Translations under genes and position numbers: made by a program | Assembly: GCF_900115345.1 (NCBI RefSeq) | Contig: NZ_FOWC01000008.1 | Location: 124,001 to 188,000 of the forward strand | Source: Amycolatopsis rubida | GTDB taxonomy: Bacteria; Actinomycetota; Actinomycetes; Mycobacteriales; Pseudonocardiaceae | Direction: 5' to 3' | DNA length: 64,000 nt | Notes under the pieces: generated by a model | What the model saw: the letters and a program-made list of their open reading frames with translations, nothing else | What the model was told of the DNA's origin: nothing | Database searches by the model: none | In this document: in pieces, positions 8,018-16,372 of the stretch | How the letters are laid out: each line of letters starts with the position of its first letter | Numbering within the stretch: the first letter of the stretch is position 1

Positions 8018-8362
8018 ATGGGTTCTCGCGGGGCGGCCGGTCTCACCGTCTTCACCAGCCGGAGGGACGGGGACACGGTGCTGGTCACGGCCGCGGGGGA
8101 GATCGACATCGCGTCGGTGGGGCAGTTCCGCTCCGCGCTGACGGCCGCCTCCGGAGCCGGCGGCAAACTGGTGGTCGACCTGTCGCGGGTCGGCTATCTC
8201 AGCTGCGCCGGGCTCCGCGCGCTCGAAGAGACGAGCCGCGCCCGGCCCGCGCTTTCGATCGTGGCGACCGGGCCGCTCGTGCTGCGCGCTTTCGCGGTGT
8301 CCGGGATCGAGGCTCCGGTGCGCAGCGGCCTGCGCGAGGCGTGCGCCGCCGCGGGCGCGTGA
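8018..8362 (+). CDS. STAS-domain protein with Cys in place of the phospho-serine
   Basis: 114-aa single STAS domain of the anti-sigma factor antagonist (SpoIIAA/RsbV) type. The family phosphorylation loop reads S62-C63-A64-G65 (context GYLSCAGLRAL), where phosphorylatable members have serine at the position of C63. It therefore probably cannot be switched off by an RsbW-type kinase in the usual way, unless S62 is used or C63 gives redox control. No kinase or sigma gene is adjacent; an RsbW/sigma pair is encoded at 53.3-54.5 kb in this window. It may act as a constitutive antagonist. Confidence 0.8.
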   Translation: MGSRGAAGLTVFTSRRDGDTVLVTAAGEIDIASVGQFRSALTAASGAGGKLVVDLSRVGYLSCAGLRALEETSRARPALSIVATGPLVLRAFAVSGIEAPVRSGLREACAAAGA

Positions 8363-8422
8363 TCTCCGGCCGGAATCTGGGTACCCGTGGGGTGGAACCG
8401 AGATCTGCTGAGGTGATCCCAG

Positions 8423-8791
8423 ATGTCCACCAGCACGATGTCCGGCAGGACCGCGGTCTCCGGGGGTGCGGCGGGCCTCGCTGTCCTGGCCGGGCTGTAC
8501 CTGATCGCCGCGCCCTGGCTGCTGCGCTTCGGCGGGGCCGCCGAACTCGCGGTGAGCAACACGGTCGCCGGGCTGGCGATCGTCGTTTTCGCTGCCATGC
8601 GGGCGCGGGATTCCGGCGCGCAGGCGTTGACCTGGGTGCTGCCGGTGCTCGGGGCGTGGGCCGCGGTGTCGCCGTTCCTGTTGCGGTACGGCGACGAGAC
8701 AGTGCCGTCGGCCGGTGCGGTGACCGGCAACGTGATCGCCGGGGTCGTCGTGGCGGCCGGCGGCGCGGCGTTGCTGCTGCGCCGCCGCTGA
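8423..8791 (+). CDS. SPW-repeat membrane protein
   Basis: 122 aa with four hydrophobic helices arranged as two similar halves. Each half has the SPW-type signature: APWLLRF (about residues 32-38) and SPFLLRY (about 93-99). SPW proteins are small integral membrane proteins of unknown function found in actinobacteria and others. It follows the STAS gene by 60 bp and may be co-transcribed with it; a GGTGATCC-type weak ribosome binding site precedes the ATG. Confidence 0.8.
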   Translation: MSTSTMSGRTAVSGGAAGLAVLAGLYLIAAPWLLRFGGAAELAVSNTVAGLAIVVFAAMRARDSGAQALTWVLPVLGAWAAVSPFLLRYGDETVPSAGAVTGNVIAGVVVAAGGAALLLRRR

Positions 8792-8793
8792 CC

Positions 8794-9540
8794 TCAGCTG
8801 AGCGCGTGGGCGAGCCAGCGGCTCCAGGCCGCGCTTTCGGCGGTCTCGTCGACGTCCGGCCGGAACAGGTGATGTCCGGCCGCGACCGGCATGCCGAGCA
8901 GCGACCGTTCGTGGAACCGGTAGAGGGCGTCCTCGGTGCGGACTCCGGCGTAGTTCGGGGTCGAGTAGTCGAAGATGCCCTCTACCACTTCGTCGCCCAC
9001 GGTGAACTGGACTTCTTGCCCCGCTGAGGGTTCGGCGGGCAGGCCGAGCGCCGCGAGCAGCTTCGGCCAGGCGTCCCGGCTCGCCGAGGAGGCCGGGCCG
9101 TCCGCGGTCACGTAGGTCGCGAACCGGCCGGGGAAGTGGGCCAGCAGCTGGGCGAGCGTGTGCAGGTACATCTCCCAGCCGACGGCGAAGGACTCGTGGT
9201 ATTCGTCGTCCCAGCCGTCCTGGGCGAACCCGCGGTGGACGAACCGCAGTACAGAAGTGCCGCCTTCGGCCGCTTCCACGAGGAACTCCATCGCGTCGAA
9301 CGTGCCGTCCTCGGCCGCTTCGCCCCGGTAGGCGAACCTGCGCGGGGGATCCCACGCGGTGATTTCCGCCTCGGTGCGCATTCCGCCGAGACTGAACCGG
9401 ATCCGCTTCGCCGCGGCGTCGACCTCGTGGCGGCCCATGAACCACGAGTCGATGCCCGGCCCGGTCGCGACGGCCTCCCACACGGCGTCGGGTTCCGCGG
9501 GCAGCTGAACCTCTTTGCGCACCTCGAACTCGCGTGGCAT
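8794..9540 (-). CDS. SRPBCC/AHSA1-type protein
   Basis: 248-aa helix-grip protein of the START/AHSA1 group. The N-terminal 145 residues hold the expected pattern (RKEVQLPAEPDAVWEAVATG, then DSWFMGRH, and TSVLRFVHRGF), which forms a hydrophobic ligand cavity; the C-terminal 100 residues are a poorly known extension. The start at 9540 is chosen because GAGGAGGG lies at the right distance upstream; a longer upstream frame has no such signal. Ligand unknown. Such genes are often next to an ArsR regulator, which is missing here. It diverges from the poxB-like gene across a palindromic operator candidate. Confidence 0.75.
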   Translation of the reverse strand: MPREFEVRKEVQLPAEPDAVWEAVATGPGIDSWFMGRHEVDAAAKRIRFSLGGMRTEAEITAWDPPRRFAYRGEAAEDGTFDAMEFLVEAAEGGTSVLRFVHRGFAQDGWDDEYHESFAVGWEMYLHTLAQLLAHFPGRFATYVTADGPASSASRDAWPKLLAALGLPAEPSAGQEVQFTVGDEVVEGIFDYSTPNYAGVRTEDALYRFHERSLLGMPVAAGHHLFRPDVDETAESAAWSRWLAHALS

Positions 9541-9575
9541 CTGCGGCTTCCCTCCTCTGTCCCGATCACCGTGCC

Positions 9576-9597
9576 ATTGACAACAATACCTGTCAAT
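9576..9597. promoter_or_regulatory. Palindrome carrying -35 boxes for both divergent genes
   Basis: ATTGACA-N8-TGTCAAT, with perfect 7-bp arms. Each arm contains a consensus -35 hexamer, TTGACA, reading outward on opposite strands (9577-9582 on plus, 9596-9591 on minus). It is AT-rich in an otherwise very GC-rich region. One protein bound here could control both the AHSA1-type gene and the poxB-like gene. No clear -10 box follows at standard spacing, so the promoter role is less sure than the palindrome. Confidence 0.5.
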
Positions 9598-9661
9598 GCG
9601 GTGGCGGTTCGCCCGATCGGCGCCAGACTTGGAAGGGACTCTCACGAAGGGACGCAAGAGC

Positions 9662-11410
9662 ATGGCGACGGTGGCCGACCAGTTGATCGACGTTCTGGTG
9701 CAATCCGGGGTGCGCCGGATCTACGGGGTGGTGGGCGACAGCCTCAACCCCGTGGTGGACGCGGTGCGCCGCACCGGGGGCTCGGAACGTGGCGGGATCG
9801 ACTGGGTGCACGTGCGCAACGAGGAGGCCGGCGCGTTCGCCGCCGCGGCCGAGGCACAGCTCACCGGACGGCTCGCGGTGTGCGCGGGCAGCTGCGGGCC
9901 GGGCAACCTGCATCTGCTGCAAGGGGTCTACGACGCGCACCGGTCGGGGGCGCCGGTGCTCGCGATCGCGTCGCACATTCCGTCCGCGCAGACCGGGACC
10001 GGGTTCTTCCAGGAGACGCATCCGCAGCAGCTGTTCGCCGAGTGCTCGCACTACTGCGAGATGGTGAGTTCGCCGGAGCAGATGCCGCGACTCGGGCGGA
10101 TCGCGGTGCAGAACGCGGTCGGGCGGCGCGGGGCCGCGGTGCTGGTGCTTCCTGGTGATGTGTCGCAGGAGCCTGCCGCGCACGCCACCGGGGAGTCGGC
10201 GTCGCTGGGGAGCCCGCCTGCCGTGGTGCCTGCCGAAGCCGACATCGCTCGTCTCGCCGACCGGATCGATCGGGCGGAGAAAGTGATGATCATGGCCGGT
10301 GCGGGGTGCCGGGACGCGCACGATGACGTGCTCGCGCTTGCCGAAGCGGTCGGAGCGCCGGTGGGGCATTCGTTGCGGGGCAAGGAGTTCGTGCAGTACT
10401 CGAATCCCTTCGATGTGGGGATGAGCGGGTTGCTCGGGTACGGGGCCTGCTACGAGGCGATGCACGAGGCCGATCTCGTGTTGCTGCTGGGCACGGACTT
10501 CCCGTACGACAACTTCCTGCCGCAGCGGAACACCGTGCAGGTCGACATCGATCCGTCGCGGATGGGGCGCCGGTCGGTGCTGGAGTTCGGGGTGCAGGGG
10601 GACGTCGGGGCGACGATCCGGGCCGTGGTGCCGCGGTTGCGCGAGCGTGCTGACCGGTCGTTCCTGCATGCCATGCTGCGCAAGCACGAGCGGGGGCTGC
10701 AGCGGGTGGTGGACGCCTATACCAACGAGGTGTCGAAGCACATTCCGTTGCATCCGGAGTATGTCGCCGACGTGCTCGACGAGGAAGCCGCTGAGGACGC
10801 GGTGTTCACTGTGGACACCGGGATGTGCAATGTCTGGGCGGCGCGGTACATCACGCCCAACGGGCGACGGCGGATTCTCGGTTCGTTCGTGCACGGGAGC
10901 ATGGCTAACGCGTTGCCGCATGCGATCGGGGCGCAGGCCGCGGAGCCCGGGCGGCAGGTGATCGCCATGTGCGGGGACGGCGGGCTGGCCATGTTGATGG
11001 GGGAGTTGCTGACGCTCAAGACGCATGCCTTGCCGGTCAAGGCCGTGGTGTTCAACAACTCTTCGCTGGGGATGGTGAAGCTGGAGATGCTCGTGGACGG
11101 GCTGCCGGAGTTCGGTACCGACCACGATCAGGTGGATTTCGCCGGGATCGCCCGGGCGGCCGGGCTGTATGCGCGGCGGGTGGAGAAACCCGGGGAGGTC
11201 CGGGACGGGATTCGGGACATCCTGGGGCACGACGGGCCCGCGGTGCTGGATGTGGTCACGGATCCCAATGCGTTGTCTATTCCGCCCAGTATCACTGCGG
11301 CACAGGTCAAGGGGTTTGCGTTGGCGGCCAGCAAGACTGTGCTGAGCGGGGGAGTGGGGAAGATGCTGGAGTTGGCCAAGTCCAATTTGCGGAATATTCC
11401 TCGGCTGTGA
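9662..11410 (+). CDS. poxB: Thiamine-diphosphate enzyme, pyruvate dehydrogenase (quinone)-like
   Basis: 582-aa ThDP-dependent enzyme of the acetolactate synthase/pyruvate oxidase family, most like PoxB, which oxidises pyruvate to acetate and CO2 and passes electrons to membrane quinone. Seen: the N-terminal ThDP glutamate in RNEEAGAFAAAAEA, a central FAD-type domain, and the C-terminal cofactor motif starting GDGGLAMLMGELLTL and ending NNSSLGMVKLE. The start at 9662 (MATVADQL) matches the usual start of the family; longer frames upstream lack family similarity. Codon choice in the 3' third is looser at third positions than in most neighbours. A strong terminator follows. Confidence 0.85.
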   Translation: MATVADQLIDVLVQSGVRRIYGVVGDSLNPVVDAVRRTGGSERGGIDWVHVRNEEAGAFAAAAEAQLTGRLAVCAGSCGPGNLHLLQGVYDAHRSGAPVLAIASHIPSAQTGTGFFQETHPQQLFAECSHYCEMVSSPEQMPRLGRIAVQNAVGRRGAAVLVLPGDVSQEPAAHATGESASLGSPPAVVPAEADIARLADRIDRAEKVMIMAGAGCRDAHDDVLALAEAVGAPVGHSLRGKEFVQYSNPFDVGMSGLLGYGACYEAMHEADLVLLLGTDFPYDNFLPQRNTVQVDIDPSRMGRRSVLEFGVQGDVGATIRAVVPRLRERADRSFLHAMLRKHERGLQRVVDAYTNEVSKHIPLHPEYVADVLDEEAAEDAVFTVDTGMCNVWAARYITPNGRRRILGSFVHGSMANALPHAIGAQAAEPGRQVIAMCGDGGLAMLMGELLTLKTHALPVKAVVFNNSSLGMVKLEMLVDGLPEFGTDHDQVDFAGIARAAGLYARRVEKPGEVRDGIRDILGHDGPAVLDVVTDPNALSIPPSITAAQVKGFALAASKTVLSGGVGKMLELAKSNLRNIPRL

Positions 11411-11489
11411 TCTTCGGGGGCGGCTCGTCGCCTGGGGGCGACATTGCGCCCGGTGGGTGCGTGGGGCACCCCGAAGGGTGAGTGTGACG

Positions 11490-11554
11490 ACGGCGCGGGG
11501 GTGCTTGTCAAGGCGGGAAAGATGCCTTGACAAGCACCCCCGCGCCGTGTTTTT
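11490..11554 (+). terminator. Intrinsic terminator with 25-bp perfect stem and T-run
   Basis: Perfect 25-bp arms at 11490-11514 and 11524-11548 flank a 9-nt loop and are followed by G then five T (11550-11554). It lies 80 bp after the poxB-like gene and fits a rho-independent terminator on the plus strand. The stem is unusually long. Confidence 0.85.
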
Positions 11555-11692
11555 GGCTTTGTATCGGGGGCGGGGGGGAGTGTGGCTGCCTGGGCGGTTG
11601 GGTGCGGTGGCTGCGGTGGGGTGGTGGGTACGCGGCTTGGGCGGTTGGTCGCGGTGGGGTTCGCGGGTGGCGGTGCGGCGGCGGGCGTTGGT

Positions 11693-11740
11693 CGTGAGGG
11701 GAACCCTGAGGGAATCTGATTCCCCAGGGTTCCCCTCACG
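11693..11740. repeat. Dispersed palindromic element, copy 1
   Basis: A 48-bp hairpin: perfect 16-bp arms (11693-11708 with 11725-11740), then after one bulged A a 6-bp inner stem GGGAAT/ATTCCC around loop CTG. The outer arm reads CGTGAGGGGAACCCTG. The same sequence family recurs at 37025-37075 and, degenerate, at 23274-23322. It lies between the poxB terminator and the 3' end of the ABC gene. The rest of 11411-11755 contains no gene I can support. Confidence 0.85.
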
Positions 11741-11755
11741 TACGTTTGGTTGCGG

Positions 11756-13759
11756 TTATTCGGTTTCCGCCATGGCTTCCGCGAATTGGGCCGCGTACAG
11801 GCGGGAGTAGGCGCCGCCCGCGTTGATGAGCGTTTCGTGGTTGCCTTGTTCTACGATGTTGCCGTTTTCCATCACCAGGATCACGTCCGCGTCCCTGATC
11901 GTGGACAGGCGGTGGGCGATCACGAAGCTCGTGCGGCCGGTGCGCAGGGAGTTCATGGCGTGCTGGATCAGGACCTCGGTGCGGGTGTCCACCGAGCTGG
12001 TGGCCTCGTCCAGGATCAGGATCGCCGGCCTCGCCAGGAAGGCGCGGGCGACGGTGATCAGCTGCTTCTCGCCTGCGCTGACGGTGCCGCCCTCGTCGTC
12101 CAGGACTGTGTCGTAGCCGTCGGGCAGCGTGCGGACGAAGCGGTCCACATAGGTTGCCTTCGCGGCTTCGATGACCTGTTCGCGGGTCACGTCGTCCGCG
12201 CCGTACGCGATGTTCTCCGCGATCGTGCCGCCGAACAGCCAGGCGTCTTGCAGGACCATGCCGGTCTTCGAGCGCAGTTCCTCGCGGTCCATCGCCTTGA
12301 TGTCGACGCCGTCCAGGGTGATCCGGCCGCCGTCGATTTCGTAGAACCGCATCAGGAGGTTGACCAGCGTGGTTTTGCCCGCGCCGGTCGGGCCGACGAT
12401 CGCGACGGTGTGGCCGGGGTCGACCGACAGCGACAGGTCTTCGATGAGGGGCGTGTCCTTCAGGTAGCGGAACGACACGTGCTCGAACTCGACCTGCCCG
12501 CGCACGACCTCGGGGCGCTGCGGGTGCTCCGGCTCCGGTTCCTGTTCCTTGGCGTCCAGCAGCGCGAACACCCGCTCGGCCGAGGCGACGCCGGACTGCA
12601 GCAGGTTCGCCATGCTCGCGATCTGGGTGACCGGCTGGCTGAACTGGCGCGAGTACTGGATGAACGCCTGCACGTCGCCCAGGGTCAGGGTGCCCGAGGC
12701 GACCCGCAGGGCGCCGACGACGGCGACCAGCACGTAGCTCAGGTTGCCGATGAACATCATGCCCGGCTGGATCGTGCCGGAGATGAACGACGCCTTGAAG
12801 CTCGCCTCGTACAGTGCCTCGTTCTGCTGCCGGAAGACCTCCTCGGCCTCCTTGCCGCGGCCGAAGACGCGCACCAGCGAGTGGCCCGAGTACATCTCCT
12901 CGATGTGCGCGTTGAGCTTCCCGGTCGTCGACCACTGCCGGATGAACTGCGGCTGCGCGCGTTTGCCGATCTTGGCCGCGACGAACACCGACACCGGCAC
13001 CGTCAGCAGCACGATCGCGCCCAGCAGCGGCGAGATGACGAACATCATCACCAGCACGCCCAGCACGGTGAACAGCGACGTGACGATCTGCGACAGCGTC
13101 TGCTGCAGCGACTGCGCCAGGTTGTCGATGTCGTTGGTGACCCGGCTCAGCACCTCGCCGCGCGGCTGGCGGTCGAAGTAGCGCAGCGGCAGCCGCGCGA
13201 ACTTCTCCTCGATGTCCTGGCGCAGCCGGAACACCGCGCCCTGCACGAGGTTCGTCGTGAGCCGCGCCTGGATGACGCCCAGGAACGACGCGAAGACGTA
13301 CAGCGCCAGCACGATCATCAGCACCTGGCCGACCGCGGTGAAGTCGACGCCGTGGCCGGGCGTCAGGTCGACGCTGGTGAACATGTCGGCCAGGGTGTTC
13401 TGCCCCCGCGCCCGCAGGCCCTCGATCACCTGCTCCTTGGTCGCGCCCGCGGGCAGACTCCTGCTGTTCACGCCGGCGAAGATCAGGTCCGTCGCGCGGG
13501 CCAGCACCTTCGGCCCGATCACGGTCAGCGCGACGCCGACCGCGCCGAGCACCAGGACTCCGGTCAGCGCCGCTCGTTGCGGGCGCAGCAGCCGGAGCAA
13601 CCGGGCGAGCGAGCCTGTGAAGTCGAGCGCCTTCTCGGCGGGCATGCCCGCGGACATCATCCGGCCGGGTCCCGCCGCCGGTTGCGGCCGGGTCTTGTCG
13701 CGCGCGGCGGCGGCGGGTTCGTCGTCGTGCGCGGCGGCGGGTTTCGTTTCCTCGCTCAC
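11756..13759 (-). CDS. ABC exporter half-transporter (second of pair)
   Basis: 667-aa fused membrane/ATPase half-transporter. A disordered Ala/Pro-rich lead (1-45) precedes six membrane helices (about 60-370) and the nucleotide-binding domain with Walker A GPTGAGKTT, an atypical signature VSAGEKQLITVARA (SAGEK in place of SGGQ), Walker B ILILDEATSSVD and the H-loop IAHRLST. The GTG start overlaps the stop of the upstream ABC gene (GTGA), so the two polypeptides are made together and most likely form a heterodimeric multidrug-type exporter, like the MdlAB or Rv1272c/1273c type. Substrate unknown. A TetR gene heads the operon. Confidence 0.9.
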   Translation of the reverse strand: MSEETKPAAAHDDEPAAAARDKTRPQPAAGPGRMMSAGMPAEKALDFTGSLARLLRLLRPQRAALTGVLVLGAVGVALTVIGPKVLARATDLIFAGVNSRSLPAGATKEQVIEGLRARGQNTLADMFTSVDLTPGHGVDFTAVGQVLMIVLALYVFASFLGVIQARLTTNLVQGAVFRLRQDIEEKFARLPLRYFDRQPRGEVLSRVTNDIDNLAQSLQQTLSQIVTSLFTVLGVLVMMFVISPLLGAIVLLTVPVSVFVAAKIGKRAQPQFIRQWSTTGKLNAHIEEMYSGHSLVRVFGRGKEAEEVFRQQNEALYEASFKASFISGTIQPGMMFIGNLSYVLVAVVGALRVASGTLTLGDVQAFIQYSRQFSQPVTQIASMANLLQSGVASAERVFALLDAKEQEPEPEHPQRPEVVRGQVEFEHVSFRYLKDTPLIEDLSLSVDPGHTVAIVGPTGAGKTTLVNLLMRFYEIDGGRITLDGVDIKAMDREELRSKTGMVLQDAWLFGGTIAENIAYGADDVTREQVIEAAKATYVDRFVRTLPDGYDTVLDDEGGTVSAGEKQLITVARAFLARPAILILDEATSSVDTRTEVLIQHAMNSLRTGRTSFVIAHRLSTIRDADVILVMENGNIVEQGNHETLINAGGAYSRLYAAQFAEAMAETE

Positions 13760-15489
13760 GCCGCCTCCTGCTCGGTCAGCTGCGAAAGCACGATTTCCCG
13801 GTAGGTTGCGTTGGTGTCCATCAGCTCGTGGTGGGTTCCGGTGCCGACGACGCGGCCGTCGTCGAGCACGATGATCCGGTTCGCGCCGCGGATCGTGCTG
13901 ACCCGCTGCGCGACGATGACGACGGTCGCGTCGCGGGTTTCGCCGGCGAGCGCGCGGCGCAGCGCGGCGTCGGTGGCGTAGTCGAGCGCGCTGAACGAGT
14001 CGTCGAACAGGTAGATCTCCGGCCGGTGCACCAGCATCCGCGCGATCGCGAGCCGCTGCCGCTGCCCGCCCGAGACGTTCGTGCCGCCCTGGGCGATGGG
14101 GGAGTCGAGGCCCTGCTCCATCCGTTCCACGAAGTCCTTGCCCTGCGCGACTTCCAGCGCGTGCCAGAGCTGTTCGTCCGTCGCGTCCGGATTGCCGTAG
14201 CGGAGGTTGCTGGCGACCGTTCCGGCGAACAGGTACGGCTTCTGCGGCACCATGCTGACCACCGACGAGAGCACCGCCGGGTCGAGCCTGCGCACGTCCA
14301 CGCCGTCCACCCGGACCGAGCCCTCGGTGGCGTCCATCAGCCGCGGGATCAGGTTGAGCAGCGTCGTCTTCCCGCTGCCCGTGCTGCCGATGATCGCGGT
14401 GGTCTCCCCGGGCCGGGCGAACAGCGAAACGTCCTGCAGCACCGGTTTTTCCGCGCCGGGGTAGCGGAATTCGACGCCGGTCAGGTCGAGGTGCCCGTGC
14501 TCGGCTCCGGCCGCGACCGGCTCGTCCGGCGGGCGCACGCTCGACTCGGTGTCCAGCACCTCGGTGATCCGCTCGGCGCTGACCTCCGCGCGCGGCACCA
14601 TCATGAACATGAAGGTGGCCATCATGACCGCCATCAGGATCTGCAGCAGATAGGCCAGGAACGCGGTGAGCGCGCCGATCTGCATGGCCCCGCTGTCGAC
14701 CCGCTGCCCGCCGAACCACAGCACGGCGACGCTCGACACGTTCACCACCAGCATCACGGTGGGGAACATCAGCGCGATCAGCCTGCCGACCCGCAGCGAC
14801 ACGGTGAACAGCTCGTCGTTGGCGCGGCCGAAACGCTCGCGCTCGTGCTTGTCCCGCACGAACGCGCGGATCACCCGGATGCCCATGATCTGCTCGCGCA
14901 TGACCTGGTTGATCCGGTCGAGGCGCACCTGCATGAGCCGGAAGGCCGAGCGCATCCGCATGACGATGAGCCCGATCGCGACGCCCAGCACCGGCACGAT
15001 GACGACGAGCAGCGACGACAGCGGGACGTCCTGCTGCAGCGCGAGCAGGATGCCGCCGACGCACATGATCGGCGCGGACACCATCAGCGTGAAGGTGAGC
15101 CCGGCGAGCAGCTGGATCTGCTGGACGTCGTTGGTGGTGCGGGTGATCAGCGACGGCGTGCCGAAGGTGCCGATCTCGCGGGCGGAGAAATCCTGCACCC
15201 GGTGGAAGACTCCGGCGCGGATGTCACGGCCGACGGCGGCGGCGGTGCGGGAACCGTAGTAGACGGCCCCGATCGACCCGGCGATCTGCACCAGCGTGAT
15301 CAGCAGCATCACGCCGCCGATCTTCACGATGTAGCCGGTGTCGCCTTTGACCAGGCCGCCGTCGATGATGTCGGCGTTGAGCGTGGGCAGGTACAGCGCG
15401 GCGATCGTCTGCACCAGTTGCAGCGCGACGACGAGCCACAGCACGGCCCGGTACGGGCGCAGGTAACTGCGCAACAGTTTGACCAGCAC
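13756..15489 (-). CDS. ABC exporter half-transporter (first of pair)
   Basis: 577-aa half-transporter: six membrane helices (about 15-310) and an ATPase domain with Walker A GSTGSGKTT, signature VSGGQRQRLAIARM, Walker B IYLFDDSFSALD and switch IVAQRVST. In the Walker B strand the usual glutamate after the last aspartate is replaced (FDDSFSALD has D-S where D-E is canonical), so this half probably carries the degenerate site of a heterodimer and its partner (ILDEATSSVD) the active one. The start is GTG at 15489, preceded by GGGGGAG; in-frame sequence further upstream is not conserved-looking. It lies 44 bp after the TetR gene. Confidence 0.9.
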   Translation of the reverse strand: MLVKLLRSYLRPYRAVLWLVVALQLVQTIAALYLPTLNADIIDGGLVKGDTGYIVKIGGVMLLITLVQIAGSIGAVYYGSRTAAAVGRDIRAGVFHRVQDFSAREIGTFGTPSLITRTTNDVQQIQLLAGLTFTLMVSAPIMCVGGILLALQQDVPLSSLLVVIVPVLGVAIGLIVMRMRSAFRLMQVRLDRINQVMREQIMGIRVIRAFVRDKHERERFGRANDELFTVSLRVGRLIALMFPTVMLVVNVSSVAVLWFGGQRVDSGAMQIGALTAFLAYLLQILMAVMMATFMFMMVPRAEVSAERITEVLDTESSVRPPDEPVAAGAEHGHLDLTGVEFRYPGAEKPVLQDVSLFARPGETTAIIGSTGSGKTTLLNLIPRLMDATEGSVRVDGVDVRRLDPAVLSSVVSMVPQKPYLFAGTVASNLRYGNPDATDEQLWHALEVAQGKDFVERMEQGLDSPIAQGGTNVSGGQRQRLAIARMLVHRPEIYLFDDSFSALDYATDAALRRALAGETRDATVVIVAQRVSTIRGANRIIVLDDGRVVGTGTHHELMDTNATYREIVLSQLTEQEAA

Positions 15490-15533
15490 GGTCGGGTACT
15501 CCCCCAAAAAAAGTGAATGGCGTCGGTTCGGGT

Positions 15534-16160
15534 CTAGCGTGCCGCGCCGGACGCGGCCAGGGCCGGCATACCGGCGGCTGCCTCCCGCAGGAGGCCGGTG
15601 AAGGCCGATACGAACTCTTCGTCGTCGGAGTCCGAATTGAGCCAGGTTTCGAAGGCGATGCGCGAAGCGTTCTGCACAATGCTCGCCATCAGCCGGGCGT
15701 GCAACGGATTTGCGTGCTCGCCCGCTCGTTCGGCGATGGCGTCGGCCAGCACGCGCTCGACGGTGGCGAACGCGCGCAGCATTTCGGCGAACAGGGCGCC
15801 GTTCTCCAGCAACGCGCGCACCCGCCGCACATTTTCGCGATCCGGACGGTCGTCCTCGGCGAACCGGGTGATCGAGGCGTTGACGACCGCGTCCCACAGC
15901 GGCTCGTCGGCGGGCCTCGCCAGGAGTGCTTCGCGCACGCGCTCCTGCCGTTCGACGATGAACGCGCAGACAGCTTCCTCCTTGCTGGAAAAATAGTTGT
16001 TGAAGGTGCGCGGGGACACGCCCACCTCGTTGGCGATGTCCTCCACCCGCAACTGGTCGACACCCCGCTCGACCGCGAGCCGGAGCGCGGCTTCGGCGAG
16101 CGCCCTTCGCGCGGCTCGTTTCTTGCGCTCGCGCAGGCCCAGGGGTGCGGTGGAGGTCAC
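15534..16160 (-). CDS. TetR-family regulator of the ABC exporter operon
   Basis: 208-aa regulator. The N-terminal helix-turn-helix is clear: VEDIANEVGVSPRTFNNYFS at about residues 37-56; the C-terminal part is the ligand-binding/dimer domain. It is the first gene of the unit with the two ABC half-transporters, which implies a drug- or metabolite-induced exporter with self-repression. The GTG start at 16160 has a -10-like TACTCT (16173-16168 on minus) ending 7 bp upstream and no ribosome binding site, which fits a leaderless transcript. Repeated sequence motifs just upstream are candidate binding sites. Confidence 0.88.
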   Translation of the reverse strand: MTSTAPLGLRERKKRAARRALAEAALRLAVERGVDQLRVEDIANEVGVSPRTFNNYFSSKEEAVCAFIVERQERVREALLARPADEPLWDAVVNASITRFAEDDRPDRENVRRVRALLENGALFAEMLRAFATVERVLADAIAERAGEHANPLHARLMASIVQNASRIAFETWLNSDSDDEEFVSAFTGLLREAAAGMPALAASGAAR

Positions 16161-16176
16161 CGGGACGAGAGTAGCA

Positions 16177-16225
16177 GCGAAAGTTGCGTGGCGCGAAAAA
16201 TTATGCGGACCGCGAAAAGTTGCGT
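16177..16225 (-). promoter_or_regulatory. Three direct repeats upstream of the TetR gene, candidate operators
   Basis: GCGAAAGTTGCGT (16177-16189), a diverged middle copy GCGAAAAATTATGCG (from 16193) and GCGAAAAGTTGCGT (16212-16225) repeat with spacing of about 17-19 bp. They lie right upstream of the -10-like box of the TetR gene, where bound repressor would block RNA polymerase. Spacing near two helical turns supports side-by-side binding. Confidence 0.5.
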
Positions 16226-16240
16226 TCTCGCAGGGGGTGG

Positions 16241-16258
16241 TCCCGGTTAGAACCGGGA
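16241..16258. promoter_or_regulatory. 18-bp palindrome nested in a longer inverted repeat
   Basis: TCCCGGTTAGAACCGGGA has perfect 8-bp arms with a 2-bp centre. It is enclosed by a second inverted repeat, CAGGGGGT (16231-16238) and ACCCCCTG (16271-16278). It lies 80 bp upstream of the TetR start and 370 bp upstream of the next plus-strand gene; either an operator or an RNA hairpin. Confidence 0.4.
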
Positions 16259-16341
16259 TCAACACCCACGACCCCCTGTCCAGGCGAGCGAACGCACTGG
16301 CGCGTCGACCGGCTCTCCGCCCCGGGCGCATGCCGGAAGAG

Positions 16342-16372
16342 CCCCACGTCCGCGCATGCGCGGACGGTGGGG
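16342..16372. other. Long hairpin in a divergent promoter region
   Basis: A perfect 18-bp palindrome (GTCCGCGCATGCGCGGAC, 16348-16365) is extended by CCCCAC/GTGGGG (16342-16347 with 16367-16372, one bulged G). It sits in the 467-bp space between the TetR gene and a plus-strand gene, where no terminator is needed. The rest of 16161-16627 shows no gene. Confidence 0.6.

Noticed and set aside
8794..9663. Longer start for the AHSA1-type protein at 9663
   Set aside because: The extra 41 residues overlap the palindrome and divergent promoter and lack a ribosome binding site; 9540 has a strong one.
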